A stretch of 64,000 bases of DNA from Devosia nitrariae (lineage in GTDB: Bacteria > Pseudomonadota > Alphaproteobacteria > Rhizobiales > Devosiaceae): assembly GCF_030160115.1 (NCBI RefSeq), contig NZ_BSNS01000024.1, positions 550,899 to 614,898 of the forward strand. Direction: 5' to 3'. This document shows positions 51,745-61,300 of the stretch, one piece after another; position 1 is the first letter of the stretch, and each line of letters begins with the position of its first letter. The position numbers and the translations under genes were made by a program. The notes beneath the pieces are model-generated. The model was not told where the DNA came from. It did no database searches and worked only from the letters and a program-made list of their open reading frames with translations.

Positions 51745-52505
51745 TACGCGACGTCCTTCTCGTAATCGGCATAGCCGCGAGCTTCGAGCTGCAACGCCAG
51801 GTCCTTGTCGCCGCTCTCGACGATGCGCCCGTCGGAGAACACATGCACCACGTCCGGGACGATGTGGTTCAACAGCCGCTGGTAGTGGGTGATGACCAGC
51901 ATCGAGCGCTCGGGCGAGCGCAGGGCATTCACCCCCTTGGAGACAATCTGCAGCGCGTCGATATCGAGGCCGGAGTCGGTTTCGTCGAGGACGCAGAGCG
52001 TCGGCTTCAACAGGGCCATCTGCAGGATCTCGGCGCGCTTCTTCTCGCCGCCCGAGAACCCGACGTTGAGGGGGCGCTTGAGCATGTCGCTGTCGATGGC
52101 GAGCTGGGCGCCGGCTTCCTTGACGGCCCGCATGAAATCGGGTGTCGAGATCTCGCTCTCCCCGCGGGCCTTGCGCTGAGCGTTGATGGCGGCCTTGAGG
52201 AAGGTCATGGTGGCGACGCCCGGCACTTCGACGGGGTACTGGAAGGCGAGGAAGAGGCCGGCGACGGCACGCTCGTCCGGCTCCATCTCGAGGACGTTTT
52301 GGCCGTTCAAGAGGATCTCGCCCTCGGTGACCTCATAGTCTTCCTTGCCGGCGAGGACGTAGGAGAGGGTCGACTTGCCCGAGCCGTTGCGGCCCATGAT
52401 CGCGTGCACTTCGCCCGCTGGCAGGACGAGGTTCACGCCCTTGAGGATTTCGCGATCTTCCACGCGCACATGCAGGTCGCGGATTTCGAGGATGGGTGTG
52501 GTCAT
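51744..52505 (-). CDS. sufC: Fe-S cluster assembly ATPase SufC
   Basis: ABC-type ATPase of 253 residues that drives the SufBCD scaffold. Walker A is GRNGSGKST, the Q-loop is FLAFQYPVEVPG, the signature is FSGGEKKRAEILQMALL, and Walker B is LCVLDETDSGLDID. The D-loop and H-loop VITHYQRLL are typical of SufC, with lysines in place of the usual signature glutamine and arginine. ATG 52505 has AGGAG eight bases before it. It follows the cupin gene after 35 bases. Confidence 0.95.
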   Translation of the reverse strand: MTTPILEIRDLHVRVEDREILKGVNLVLPAGEVHAIMGRNGSGKSTLSYVLAGKEDYEVTEGEILLNGQNVLEMEPDERAVAGLFLAFQYPVEVPGVATMTFLKAAINAQRKARGESEISTPDFMRAVKEAGAQLAIDSDMLKRPLNVGFSGGEKKRAEILQMALLKPTLCVLDETDSGLDIDALQIVSKGVNALRSPERSMLVITHYQRLLNHIVPDVVHVFSDGRIVESGDKDLALQLEARGYADYEKDVA

Positions 52506-52540
52506 TAAGTAGTCTCCTGGTGTTGGACGTGAGCGGCGCT

Positions 52541-53044
52541 TCAAGCGCCCGGCTCGCCGTCCCAATATTCGAGATGGTTCTGTCCTTCGCGGCCGCAGTG
52601 GCGCAGGCGCCGGTTGGCGTCGATGCGACTGGAGACCTGGAACTTGCCGGAGTCCGGATATTCGCAGACCTCGGTCTCCGCGTTGTTGGCGACGCCCAGA
52701 TATTCCAGCACGGTTGCACCGGTGTTGATGATCTGGTGGGCCGTTTCCCTGCCGCCCGTCGGAGCGCCGAGCACGTCACCAGCCTTGAACGGAAGACGCT
52801 CATCGCCGAAGCGATACGTCCCTTCGCCTTCGAGGATGATGAAGAGTTCTTCCTCGACGTGGTGGTTGTGGAACGGGCAGCTGGACTTGCCCGCCGGCAC
52901 TTCATTGTAGCTGATGCCGAGCCCCTTGAGGCCCATCTGCTTGCCGAAGGAGATATCGGCGGACTCGTAAAGCGTGCCCTGCTCCCAGCGATCAAGCTCC
53001 AGGGTGGAGAGGCTGACGACCGGGCGGGTTTTCGCTTGGCTCAT
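52541..53044 (-). CDS. Cupin-domain protein embedded in the SUF operon
   Basis: Protein of 167 residues with one cupin barrel. Metal-ligand candidates are in CPFHNHHVEEELFIILEGEG (near residues 54-73) and ETAHQIINTGATVLEYLGV, matching the two cupin motifs. A tail of 40 residues follows, with CEYPDSGKFQVSSRIDANRR and a further cysteine in RHCGREGQNHLEYWDGE. Its function is unknown; cupins bind iron, manganese or small acids. The start overlaps the small membrane-protein stop (ATGA). It breaks the usual sufB-sufC pairing, so a link to cluster assembly or iron handling is plausible. Confidence 0.82.
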   Translation of the reverse strand: MSQAKTRPVVSLSTLELDRWEQGTLYESADISFGKQMGLKGLGISYNEVPAGKSSCPFHNHHVEEELFIILEGEGTYRFGDERLPFKAGDVLGAPTGGRETAHQIINTGATVLEYLGVANNAETEVCEYPDSGKFQVSSRIDANRRLRHCGREGQNHLEYWDGEPGA

Positions 53045-53235
53045 GCCGCGCCTCCCGCGATCAGCGAAGTCACGAGGAACGCTGCAACCGCCGAGACGGC
53101 GCCGGCAACGATTGCCGCGCCGGCGCGAAAGCCCAGGCCGAGCTTCTTCATGCTGGGCACGAAGCTCCAAAGGGCAAACAGCCCCAGAGCGACGGCGAGA
53201 CCGTTGGTCAACGAAGGCACCATGTATTCGCTCAT
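53041..53235 (-). CDS. Small two-span membrane protein in the SUF operon
   Basis: I do not recognise this 64-residue protein. It has two hydrophobic spans, GLAVALGLFALWSFVP (residues 12-27) and AGAAIVAGAVSAVAAFLVTSLIAG (38-61), joined by a basic loop SMKKLGLGFR. GGAAGTGAC lies before ATG 53235. It sits 22 bases after sufB and overlaps the cupin start, so it is clearly part of the operon. Many rhizobial suf operons hold a small unknown gene at this point. A role in tying the assembly machine to the membrane is only a guess. Confidence 0.72.
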   Translation of the reverse strand: MSEYMVPSLTNGLAVALGLFALWSFVPSMKKLGLGFRAGAAIVAGAVSAVAAFLVTSLIAGGAA

Positions 53236-53257
53236 GTCACTTCCTGCGGCTCACGGA

Positions 53258-54790
53258 TCAGCCGACGCTCCCCTCGAGGCTGATCGAGATGAGCTTTTGT
53301 GTCTCGACCATGAACTCCATGGGCAGCTGCTGCAGCACATCGCGGACGAACCCGTTCACGATCAGCGCCACCGCTTCCTCATCGCTGAGGCCGCGCTGCT
53401 GGCAGTAGAACATCTGGTCGTCCGAGATCTTCGAGGTCGTCGCCTCGTGCTCGAAGACGGCACTGGCGTTGTGACTCTCGATGTAGGGCACGGTGTGCGC
53501 ACCGCACTTGTCGCCGATCAGCAGGCTGTCGCACTGGGTGAAGTTGCGTGCGCCCTTGGCCTTGGCATGGGCCGACACCAGTCCACGATAGGTATTGTCC
53601 GAGAACCCAGCAGCGATACCCTTGGAGATGATGCGGCTCGAGGTGTTCTTGCCGAGGTGGCGCATCTTGGTGCCGCTGTCGACCTGCTGATAGCCATTCG
53701 AGATGGCGATCGAATAGAACTCGCCGCGCGATTCATCCCCACGCAGGATGCAGCTCGGATACTTCCAGGTGATGGCCGAACCCGTCTCCACCTGCGTCCA
53801 GGAAATTTTTGAGCGCTTGCCACGGCAGTCGCCGCGCTTGGTGACGAAGTTGTAGATGCCACCCTTGCCGTCCTTGTCGCCCGGATACCAGTTCTGGACA
53901 GTGGAATACTTGATCTCGGCATCATCGAGCGCAACGAGCTCGACGACCGCGGCATGAAGCTGGTTCTCGTCGCGCATGGGCGCCGTGCACCCCTCGAGAT
54001 AGCTCACATACGAGCCCTCTTCGGCAATGATCAGCGTCCGCTCGAATTGGCCGGTATTGCGCTCGTTGATACGGAAATAGGTCGACAGCTCCATCGGGCA
54101 GCGCACACCCTTGGGGATGTAGACGAACGAGCCGTCAGTGAAGACTGCCGAGTTCAACGTCGCGTAGTAGTTGTCGGACACCGGTACGACAGAGCCCAGG
54201 TACTTCTGCACGAGCTCGGGATGCTCGCGGACCGCCTCAGAAATCGAGCAGAAGATGATGCCTTTCTTGGCCAATTCCTCACGAAATGTGGTGACGACGG
54301 AGACCGAGTCGAATACCGCGTCGACCGCGACGTTTCCCGAATAAGGTGCCGCCGCGTCAGGGCTTGCGCCCTCGACACCGGCCAGGATTTCTTGCTCTTT
54401 CAGCGGAATGCCAAGCTTCTCATAGGTCGCGAGCAGTTCCGGGTCGACCTCGGCAAGGCTCTTGGGTCCCCCCTTGAACGCCTTGGGTGCGGAATAATAG
54501 CTGATCTCCTGGAAGTCGATCTTGGGGTAATGCACCTTGGCCCAGGTCGGCTCGGTCATGGTCTGCCAGCGCTGAAAGGCCTCGAGCCGCCACTGGAGCA
54601 TCCAGTCAGGCTCGTTCTTCTTGGCCGAGATCAGTCGCACGGTATCCTCGTTCAGCCCCTTCGGGGCGACATCGGACTCGATCAGCGTCTCAAAGCCGTA
54701 TTTGTACTTGTCGACGTCCAGCGCCTGGACCTTCTCGACCGTATCGAGATCGATGTTCTCCTTGAGCGTCGGAATATCGAGCACGTTCAT
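53258..54790 (-). CDS. sufB: Fe-S cluster assembly protein SufB
   Basis: Scaffold subunit of 510 residues on which new clusters are built. Typical stretches are DWMLQWRLEAFQRW near residue 60, VPVSDNYYATLNSAVFTDGS near 200, and the cysteine-rich PKGVRCPMELSTYFRIN and EEGSYVSYLEGCTAP. The C-terminal ARNFTQCDSLLIGDKCGAHT and ESHNASAVFEHEATTSKISD hold the cluster-site cysteine and glutamate. ATG 54790 (MNVLDIPTLK) has GGAGAAG before it. It is about ten per cent longer than some SufB proteins owing to an N-terminal region normal for alphaproteobacteria. Confidence 0.95.
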   Translation of the reverse strand: MNVLDIPTLKENIDLDTVEKVQALDVDKYKYGFETLIESDVAPKGLNEDTVRLISAKKNEPDWMLQWRLEAFQRWQTMTEPTWAKVHYPKIDFQEISYYSAPKAFKGGPKSLAEVDPELLATYEKLGIPLKEQEILAGVEGASPDAAAPYSGNVAVDAVFDSVSVVTTFREELAKKGIIFCSISEAVREHPELVQKYLGSVVPVSDNYYATLNSAVFTDGSFVYIPKGVRCPMELSTYFRINERNTGQFERTLIIAEEGSYVSYLEGCTAPMRDENQLHAAVVELVALDDAEIKYSTVQNWYPGDKDGKGGIYNFVTKRGDCRGKRSKISWTQVETGSAITWKYPSCILRGDESRGEFYSIAISNGYQQVDSGTKMRHLGKNTSSRIISKGIAAGFSDNTYRGLVSAHAKAKGARNFTQCDSLLIGDKCGAHTVPYIESHNASAVFEHEATTSKISDDQMFYCQQRGLSDEEAVALIVNGFVRDVLQQLPMEFMVETQKLISISLEGSVG

Positions 54791-54850
54791 TCTTCTTCTC
54801 CAAACCATCCCGAGGCTCGAGAGCGTCGGGTATTAAACTCTTTGGCAGCC

Positions 54851-56005
54851 TCAGGCTGCCCTGCCGTGCCGGCTGCGATGCCTGGCCAGAACCGTCTCGA
54901 AAGCCGCAACGAAAGCGGCCACATCCGACGGTTGCGAATTCCATCCGAGGCTCGCGCGTAGCGCACTCTCACTAAGCGCCCGCTCGACACCCATGGCCGC
55001 CAGCACGTGGCTTGGTCCCACCTTGCCGGAGGAGCATGCCGACCCTGACGACACCGAAACGCCCGCGAGGTCGAGCCCCATCATGGCGACCGCGCTATTC
55101 AAACCCCGCACCGCGAAATTGACGGTATTGCCGATCCGCGGGGCCCCGTTGCCGAAAACGACGGTCTCGGGCGCAAGCGCCTTCAACCCCGCCTCCAACT
55201 CCTGCGCAAGCCCCTCAACGGCATTGCTGTCATATCGCCGGCCGAACGCCTCGGCCGCTGCACCGAAGGCAGCGATGGCCGACACCGGCTCGGTACCGCC
55301 GCGCCGCCCCTGCTCCTGCCCGCCACCCGGCACGAGCCTGACCGTATCGGCATGCGCCTTGACCAGGAGCGCCCCGACACCGGCAACTCCGCCGATCTTG
55401 TGTGCACTCACAGCCATCATATCGGGTGCCGATGCGGCAAAATCGAGGGGGAGCTTGCCGAAAGCCTGCACCGCGTCGACAAAGAGGAAATGACGGGAGG
55501 CGCCGACAAGCGCGTTCATCCGTTCCATCGGCTGCACGACGCCCGTCTCGTTGTTGACCCAATGCAGCGTGACCAGAAGGGTTTCACCCGCCGCATCGGC
55601 GCGGCTCAACTCGCCGGCCAACTGATCGAGATCGATCACGCCTCTGCCGTCGAGGGCAATGGTGCGCACCGGAAGTCCCGTCGCTTCGGCTGCCCGAAGC
55701 GTAGCCGTGTGTTCGCCCGCGCTGACGACGATTGCGCTGACGCCAAGTTCGCGTGCACCGGCGACGATGGCCTGGGTGATCGCCTCGGCGGCCGAACCGG
55801 TGAAGACCACCTGGCGCGGCTCAGCCCCGGCAAGCCGGGCAACATGCGCCCGCGCGGCCTCGACGACCTCGCGCTGCGCGCGCCCGTGCGCATGCACGGA
55901 GGACGGATTGCCAACGATATCGAGCGCAGCAATCAGGGCTGCCCGCGCTTCGGGCAGAAGCGGGGACGCAGCGTTGTGATCGAGATAGATCGCCGGTCGC
56001 GTCAT
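54851..56005 (-). CDS. Cysteine desulfurase, NifS/IscS class, first gene of the SUF operon
   Basis: Class I PLP desulfurase of 384 residues. The start PAIYLDHNAASPLLPEAR, PLP lysine in MMAVSAHKIGGVAGVGALL near residue 200 and active-site loop VSSGSACSSGKVGPSHVL near 325 are clear. With SufS downstream the operon has two sulfur donors, the usual layout in Hyphomicrobiales. I placed the start at ATG 56005, with AGGA eight bases upstream; ATG 56014 is close and possible. An ICE-like iron box lies about 150 bases upstream. It is 60 bases before sufB. Confidence 0.87.
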   Translation of the reverse strand: MTRPAIYLDHNAASPLLPEARAALIAALDIVGNPSSVHAHGRAQREVVEAARAHVARLAGAEPRQVVFTGSAAEAITQAIVAGARELGVSAIVVSAGEHTATLRAAEATGLPVRTIALDGRGVIDLDQLAGELSRADAAGETLLVTLHWVNNETGVVQPMERMNALVGASRHFLFVDAVQAFGKLPLDFAASAPDMMAVSAHKIGGVAGVGALLVKAHADTVRLVPGGGQEQGRRGGTEPVSAIAAFGAAAEAFGRRYDSNAVEGLAQELEAGLKALAPETVVFGNGAPRIGNTVNFAVRGLNSAVAMMGLDLAGVSVSSGSACSSGKVGPSHVLAAMGVERALSESALRASLGWNSQPSDVAAFVAAFETVLARHRSRHGRAA

Positions 56006-56150
56006 TGCTTGCATCCTGGTGGCAGAATCACCACTTCCGCTTCTTCACGCAGCCCGCAGGGCCGGATCAGCGGAATCACTTCTTGAAATTTCGCGCGCAC
56101 TTTCATTACAAGGAGCGCTCTTGTCCGCCTGCCTGGCGGCCGAAAACCCG

Positions 56151-56167
56151 TTTTGAATAATTCTAAA
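56151..56167. promoter_or_regulatory. ICE-like iron control element before the SUF operon
   Basis: On the minus strand the 17 bases read TTTAGAATTATTCAAAA, one base off the palindromic TTTAGAA-N3-TTCTAAA pattern of the Irr-bound iron control element known from rhizobia. It lies between the divergent SUF operon and the alpha/beta hydrolase gene, about 146 bases from the first SUF start. Irr binding here would match known iron control of suf genes in this order. Binding is not shown by the sequence alone. Confidence 0.6.
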
Positions 56168-56239
56168 CTGGATTTCGGACCCATGTTTTAGGTAGCGCAG
56201 CGCGCTTAGTCAAGCCGCATAGCCCATGGAAGCGAACCA

Positions 56240-56902
56240 ATGCCGGAAGTGATTTTCAACGGGCCCGAAGGCCGTATCGAGGGGCGGTACCAGCCGGGCA
56301 AGGAGCCGAACGCTCCTGTCGCCATCGTGCTGCACCCGCACCCCCAGTTCGGCGGCACGATGAACAATCAGATCGTCTACAATCTCTTTTATATGTTCGC
56401 CGAACGCGGCTTTGCGGTGCTGCGATTCAACTCGCGCGGCGTCGGGCGCTCACAGGGCGTGTTCGACCACGGGATCGGCGAACTTTCGGACGCAGCGGCA
56501 GCGCTCGACTGGCTGCAGATCGTCAACCGCGAGAGCCGCGGCTGCTGGATCGCAGGCTTCTCGTTCGGTGCCTGGATCGGCATGCAGTTGCTGATGCGCC
56601 GGCCGGAGGTGGAGGGCTTCATTTCCGTCGCGCCGCCCGAAAACCTCTATGACTTCTCGTTCCTTGCACCCTGCCCCTCGTCCGGCCTCATCATTCACGG
56701 CGACAAGGACCGGGTTGCGCCGCCGCAGTCGGTCCAGAAGCTCGTCGACAAGCTCAAAACGCAGAAGGGCATCACCATCGAGCAACAGCTCGTCGAGGGC
56801 GCCAACCATTTCTTCGAGGGGCAAATCGACGAGTTGACCGGACGCTGCGCCGACTATCTCGACCGCCGCCGGGCCGAGATCGCCGCCGGCGGCGGACGCT
56901 GA
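56240..56902 (+). CDS. Alpha/beta hydrolase, dienelactone-hydrolase-like
   Basis: Cytoplasmic hydrolase of 220 residues. The oxyanion region is VLHPHPQFGGTMNN near residue 31, the nucleophile elbow is IAGFSFGAWIGM (serine near 113), the acid is in IHGDKDRVAPP near 155, and the histidine is in VEGANHFFEGQ near 185. Small proteins of this type are found between suf genes and tyrS in many Hyphomicrobiales. The substrate is unknown. It is divergent from the SUF operon, so the shared gap may also hold its promoter. Confidence 0.85.
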   Translation: MPEVIFNGPEGRIEGRYQPGKEPNAPVAIVLHPHPQFGGTMNNQIVYNLFYMFAERGFAVLRFNSRGVGRSQGVFDHGIGELSDAAAALDWLQIVNRESRGCWIAGFSFGAWIGMQLLMRRPEVEGFISVAPPENLYDFSFLAPCPSSGLIIHGDKDRVAPPQSVQKLVDKLKTQKGITIEQQLVEGANHFFEGQIDELTGRCADYLDRRRAEIAAGGGR

Positions 56903-57022
56903 TCCCTGCGATCGACCGCTCATCCCGGGCCTGGGGAGCCCGCGATCAAGGGATGGGATTTCGAGCAGCCGTCCGGCGCTAAGACGCCGGATTTCAGACA
57001 AGCTCAGGAATCTCAAACGAAA

Positions 57023-58273
57023 ATGACGAAATTCAAGTCCGACTTCCTTCGTGTTCTCGATGAACGCGGCTTCATTCACCAGATCTCCGATCCCGAGGGT
57101 CTCGATGCCCTTGCGGCCAGGGAAACCATCACCGGCTATGTCGGCTACGATGCGACTGCGACCAGCATCCACATCGGCAATCTCATCACCGTCACCCTGC
57201 TCTACTGGTTGCAGGAGACCGGTCACAAGGCGATCAGCCTCATGGGCGGCGGCACCTCGATGGTCGGCGACCCCTCGTTCCGGGACGACCAACGCCAGCT
57301 CCTGACGCCCGAGCAGATCGAGACCAATATCGAGGGCATCCAGAAGGTCTATTCGCGGATCCTGCGCTATGACGGCCCCAACCCAGCCATCATGGTCAAC
57401 AATGCCGACTGGCTGTTGAAGCTCAACTACGTCGAATTCCTGCGCGACGTCGGCCGATATTTCTCGGTCAACCGCATGCTCTCGTTCGATTCGGTCAGGC
57501 TGCGTCTCGAGCGGGAGCAGTCGCTCTCCTTCCTCGAGTTCAACTATATGATCATGCAGGGCTACGACTTCGTCGAGCTCAACCGGCGCTATGGATGCGT
57601 GCTGCAGATGGGCGGCTCCGACCAATGGGGCAATATCATCAACGGCGTCGATCTCGGCCACCGCATGGGCAGTCCGCAGTTCTATGCACTCACCACGCCG
57701 CTGTTGACCAAGTCCTCGGGTGAGAAGATGGGCAAGTCGGCCTCGGGCGCCGTCTGGCTCAATCCCGATCTCTTCAGCCCCTATGACTTCTGGCAGTACT
57801 TCCGCAACACCGAGGACGCCGACGTCGAAAAGTGGCTCAAGATCTTCACCCGCCTGCCACTCGATGAGATCGCAAAGCTCTCGGCACTCGGCGGCAACGA
57901 GATCAACGAGACCAAGAAAGTGCTGGCAACGGAGGTGACGGCGATCGTTCACGGCCGCGCGGCGGCCGAGGAAGCCGCCGAGACCGCACGCGCCACATTC
58001 GAGGCCGGCGCCATCGATCTGTCACTGCCGACGGCCTCGGTGCCGCAAGGCGAGCTCAAGTCGGGCATCGGTATTCAGGCGGCCCTCGTCCAGGCGGGCC
58101 TTGCCGCCTCCAACGGCGAGGCCCGCCGCCACATCGCCTCGGGAGCGGTACGGGTCAACGACGGCCTGGTCGAGGACGAACGACTTTCGCTTTCGGACAG
58201 CGCCCTGCTGCCGGAGGGCGTGATCAAGCTCTCGGTCGGCAAGAAGCGCCACGCGCTGATCAAGCCGGCTTAA
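57023..58273 (+). CDS. tyrS: Tyrosyl-tRNA synthetase
   Basis: Class I synthetase of 416 residues that charges tRNA-Tyr. The HIGH-type motif is SIHIGNLITVTLLYW near residue 48, the tyrosine pocket is YDFVELNRRYGCVLQMGGSD near 190, and KMSKS is SGEKMGKSASGAVW near 235. A C-terminal S4 RNA-binding domain follows from about 350 (GEARRHIASGAVRVNDGLV). The length is normal. A strong terminator follows the stop. Confidence 0.95.
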   Translation: MTKFKSDFLRVLDERGFIHQISDPEGLDALAARETITGYVGYDATATSIHIGNLITVTLLYWLQETGHKAISLMGGGTSMVGDPSFRDDQRQLLTPEQIETNIEGIQKVYSRILRYDGPNPAIMVNNADWLLKLNYVEFLRDVGRYFSVNRMLSFDSVRLRLEREQSLSFLEFNYMIMQGYDFVELNRRYGCVLQMGGSDQWGNIINGVDLGHRMGSPQFYALTTPLLTKSSGEKMGKSASGAVWLNPDLFSPYDFWQYFRNTEDADVEKWLKIFTRLPLDEIAKLSALGGNEINETKKVLATEVTAIVHGRAAAEEAAETARATFEAGAIDLSLPTASVPQGELKSGIGIQAALVQAGLAASNGEARRHIASGAVRVNDGLVEDERLSLSDSALLPEGVIKLSVGKKRHALIKPA

Positions 58274-58295
58274 GCCTGCCCGCTCCGCGAATGAG

Positions 58296-58328
58296 AGGCC
58301 CGATGCATGCATTGCATCGGGCCTTTTT
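58296..58328 (+). terminator. Rho-independent terminator after tyrS
   Basis: AGGCCCGATGCA (58296-58307) pairs perfectly with TGCATCGGGCCT (58313-58324) around the five-base loop TGCAT. Five Ts follow directly (58324-58328). It lies 23 bases after the tyrS stop, in the gap before the convergent AsmA-like gene. Confidence 0.9.
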
Positions 58329-58329
58329 G

Positions 58330-61300
58330 CTACTGCGTCTGCGTTTGGAACTCGAAGAGTTCGCGGAAGACGCCGGGCAGGAGCGCCGAGAGCGGATTGA
58401 TGCGGAATTGCGGATTATCCAGCGGTCCGCGTACGGCAAACGTGACGCCGACGAGCCCCTCCCCTTCGCGCCCGCCCAATAGCGGGCCGATCAGCGGGAT
58501 CTGCCGGAAGGCGTTGTTGAGACCGAAGAGCGGCACGTAGGTGCCGGTCAGATCGTATTGGCGCTCGTTGGTAAAAATGAACCCGCGCAGGGTGCCGCCG
58601 ACACTCTGGCCGCTGAGCACGCCATCGGTCACCTCTATGCGGTCGTCCCGACGCACGAAGGTGACCTGCCCCCGCTGGAAATCCAGCCGGTTCTCCCGGG
58701 CGATCAACTCGCGCGAATCCTGGTGGTTGCCCAGGACCTGAGCCACATTGGCCTCGTCGATGAGGGAGAAATTCTGCAGCTGCAGCTCCCCCAATTCCAT
58801 ATCGCGCTCGGCATTGCGGTTGAGCACCAGGCTCCCCTGCCCGCCGGCAAGTTGCGAGTAGACGCCAAGCAGCCGCAGGATGGTGCCGGCATCGTTGAAC
58901 GCCATCGACATGATGCGCCCTTCGGGCGTGGTATTGGTGGTGACGGCCAGGGCATTGCCTTCGCTGAAATTGGCCGAGATGTTGGCGCGGCGCAGGTCCG
59001 AGCCCGACAACAGCAGGTCGAGATCGACGTTGAAGGCGGTCGTCTGATAGAAGCCGACCGCCCGTTCGAGCTCGATATCGAGGGCGAAGGTGTCGTTGAA
59101 CTGAGTGGTTTTCACCCCACCCGTTCCCGCTCCAAGGCCGAAATAGCGACGCAACATCGGCTTCAGGTCGAACTGGCTGCCGCGCATGATGAGCGCGTAG
59201 CCACCATTGATTGGCTGCACCTTCAGTGTTGCGCTGTCGCCTTGGCTGAGCTGGAAAGTCGAGAACTCGGCCGATTGCAGACCCTCGCTCGCATGGTAGC
59301 GCAAGGCACCGACCAGGTGCGCACTGCCGAAAGCGAGGTCGATGTCACGCAATTCGGTGACCTCGTTGCCCGGCACAGCCACGGCGCGGAGCGTACCCGG
59401 TACGCCGGCCGGCTTGCTGATGCCTAGATCGTTCAGAGTGATTTCGGCATTGGTCAGGTCGACGATCACCTGCAGCGTACCCTGCGCGTCGGGCTGGGCT
59501 ACGACGCGGACCTCACCGTCGAAGAACTCGCTAGCATCAAAACCCATTTCGGCGAGGTCTTCGGCCGAAACGGTCGAGGCCAAGCGTAGCACAGGCTGGG
59601 TTCGCGGCGTACCGGCCACCTCGATTTCGGCTTCCTTGCCATCGATCGTGGCTGTGCCGCCAATCTGGAAACTTTCTTGGGAAGCGCTGAAAAGCAATTG
59701 GCCGTCGTTGATTTCGTGCTCGAGGACCGGTTTGCTGCTGGCAAAGTCCGCAACCGTGCCGTTGACTACGTAGTCGAGCCGGAATGGCTCCTCCTCGTCC
59801 GCGTCGGCAAGAGTGATCGTGGTCAGGATGCCGGCGTCGACGTCGCCTTCGAGCGCCCCAAGGTCGACGGGAAGGTCCAGGTTCTCGAGCAGCTCCGGCT
59901 GCCGCTCGCGCACCAGTGCCAGCAATGCGGGTATGCCCGAGCGGATGTCGGCGGAGATTTCGAAGATGTGCGCGCCTCCGACCGGTGTTTCCATGACGAG
60001 CGCGGGGTTGGAGACCATGACAGGCCCCGCCGCGGTTGACACTCGTCCGCCGGCGGCTGAGACGCTGAGATCTTCGTCGCGCAGCCGCAATCTCACTTCG
60101 CCGTCGATATCGATGGCCGCCATGCCCGGCATCGGGGCGACGGCCACGTCGGTCCCCACCATATCGACGGATATGGAGCCCTCCGGCAACGGGCGATTGT
60201 CCTCCTCGCCAACGGCGACGGACCCGACCGGGAACGAAAAGCTCATCTGCGCCTGCTTTATCGTTCCCTGCGGCACATTGGCGACGAGCCAGTCACGGCT
60301 CTCTCCAGCCATCAGGTAAGGCCAGAGACGCTTGAGGTCGTCAGCGCTGATGTCGTGGCCGGACAGGTCGAGATCAAAGCCCATGCCGGCGCGCAGCATA
60401 TCGATGCGTCCCGACATCTCCACCCGACCGTCGCCTTTCGTCGCCACCAAGCGGTCGATGCCGGTCGCGCCATAGAGCGGTGCCGACCAGCCGTTGAACA
60501 CCACCTCCTCGAAGGAGCTTGCCGGGGCCTCCATGTCACTAGGGTGCAGGGAAAGGTTCCTTGCCCTCATCGAAAGTCCGATCGTCGGGCCATAGGCCGC
60601 GTCGAGGCCAAGGGCAAACACGCCGGAAAGGCGTGCGGAGCTCTCCCCGATGCTGACGGAGGCCTCGGACATGGCGAAGGTTGCAGTGGGCGGCGACCAC
60701 GCGACGTCGATGATCGAGCTTGCGACCGGAAAGAAATCGTCCTTGATCCTGAGATCGAGGCCGGTGAGATCGAGCTTGAAACGCCCTTGCTCGGGCTGTC
60801 CCGTTTCGGGCGAGAACTGCACATCGATGGATATTGCCCCGGCTCCCCGGAGGGCGGCGATGCTATCGGGATCATCGATGAAAGGCAGGAAGGAAGCAAA
60901 GTCGATATTGGAGATGTCGGCTTCGAGCCGAACGCCGCCATCCGCCTCGACCGTCCGGGCGAGCGAACCGGTCATGGTGCGGCCGCCGAGCCGGGCCGAG
61001 AACGTTCCATGGGTCTCCCGGCGATCGCGGCTGGACGCAACGTTCAGCGATATGTCCTCGAAGCGCCGGAAAAGACCGTAGACGGAATCGCTCATCTCCA
61101 CGGTGCCGTCGCGCACGACCAGGCGCGAAAAGCGTCCCATGGCCACCTGCTCGACAATCTGCGCCATGGAGGCCTCGGCAGCGGTCAGGTTATAGATCAG
61201 CCAGTCGTTGTCGGACCGCAACTGCACCGAGCCCTCGGTCGTCGTATCGCCATTCACCGCCACGCCTTCAGCGGAGATGTCGACGGCAGGAAAGGCCGTC

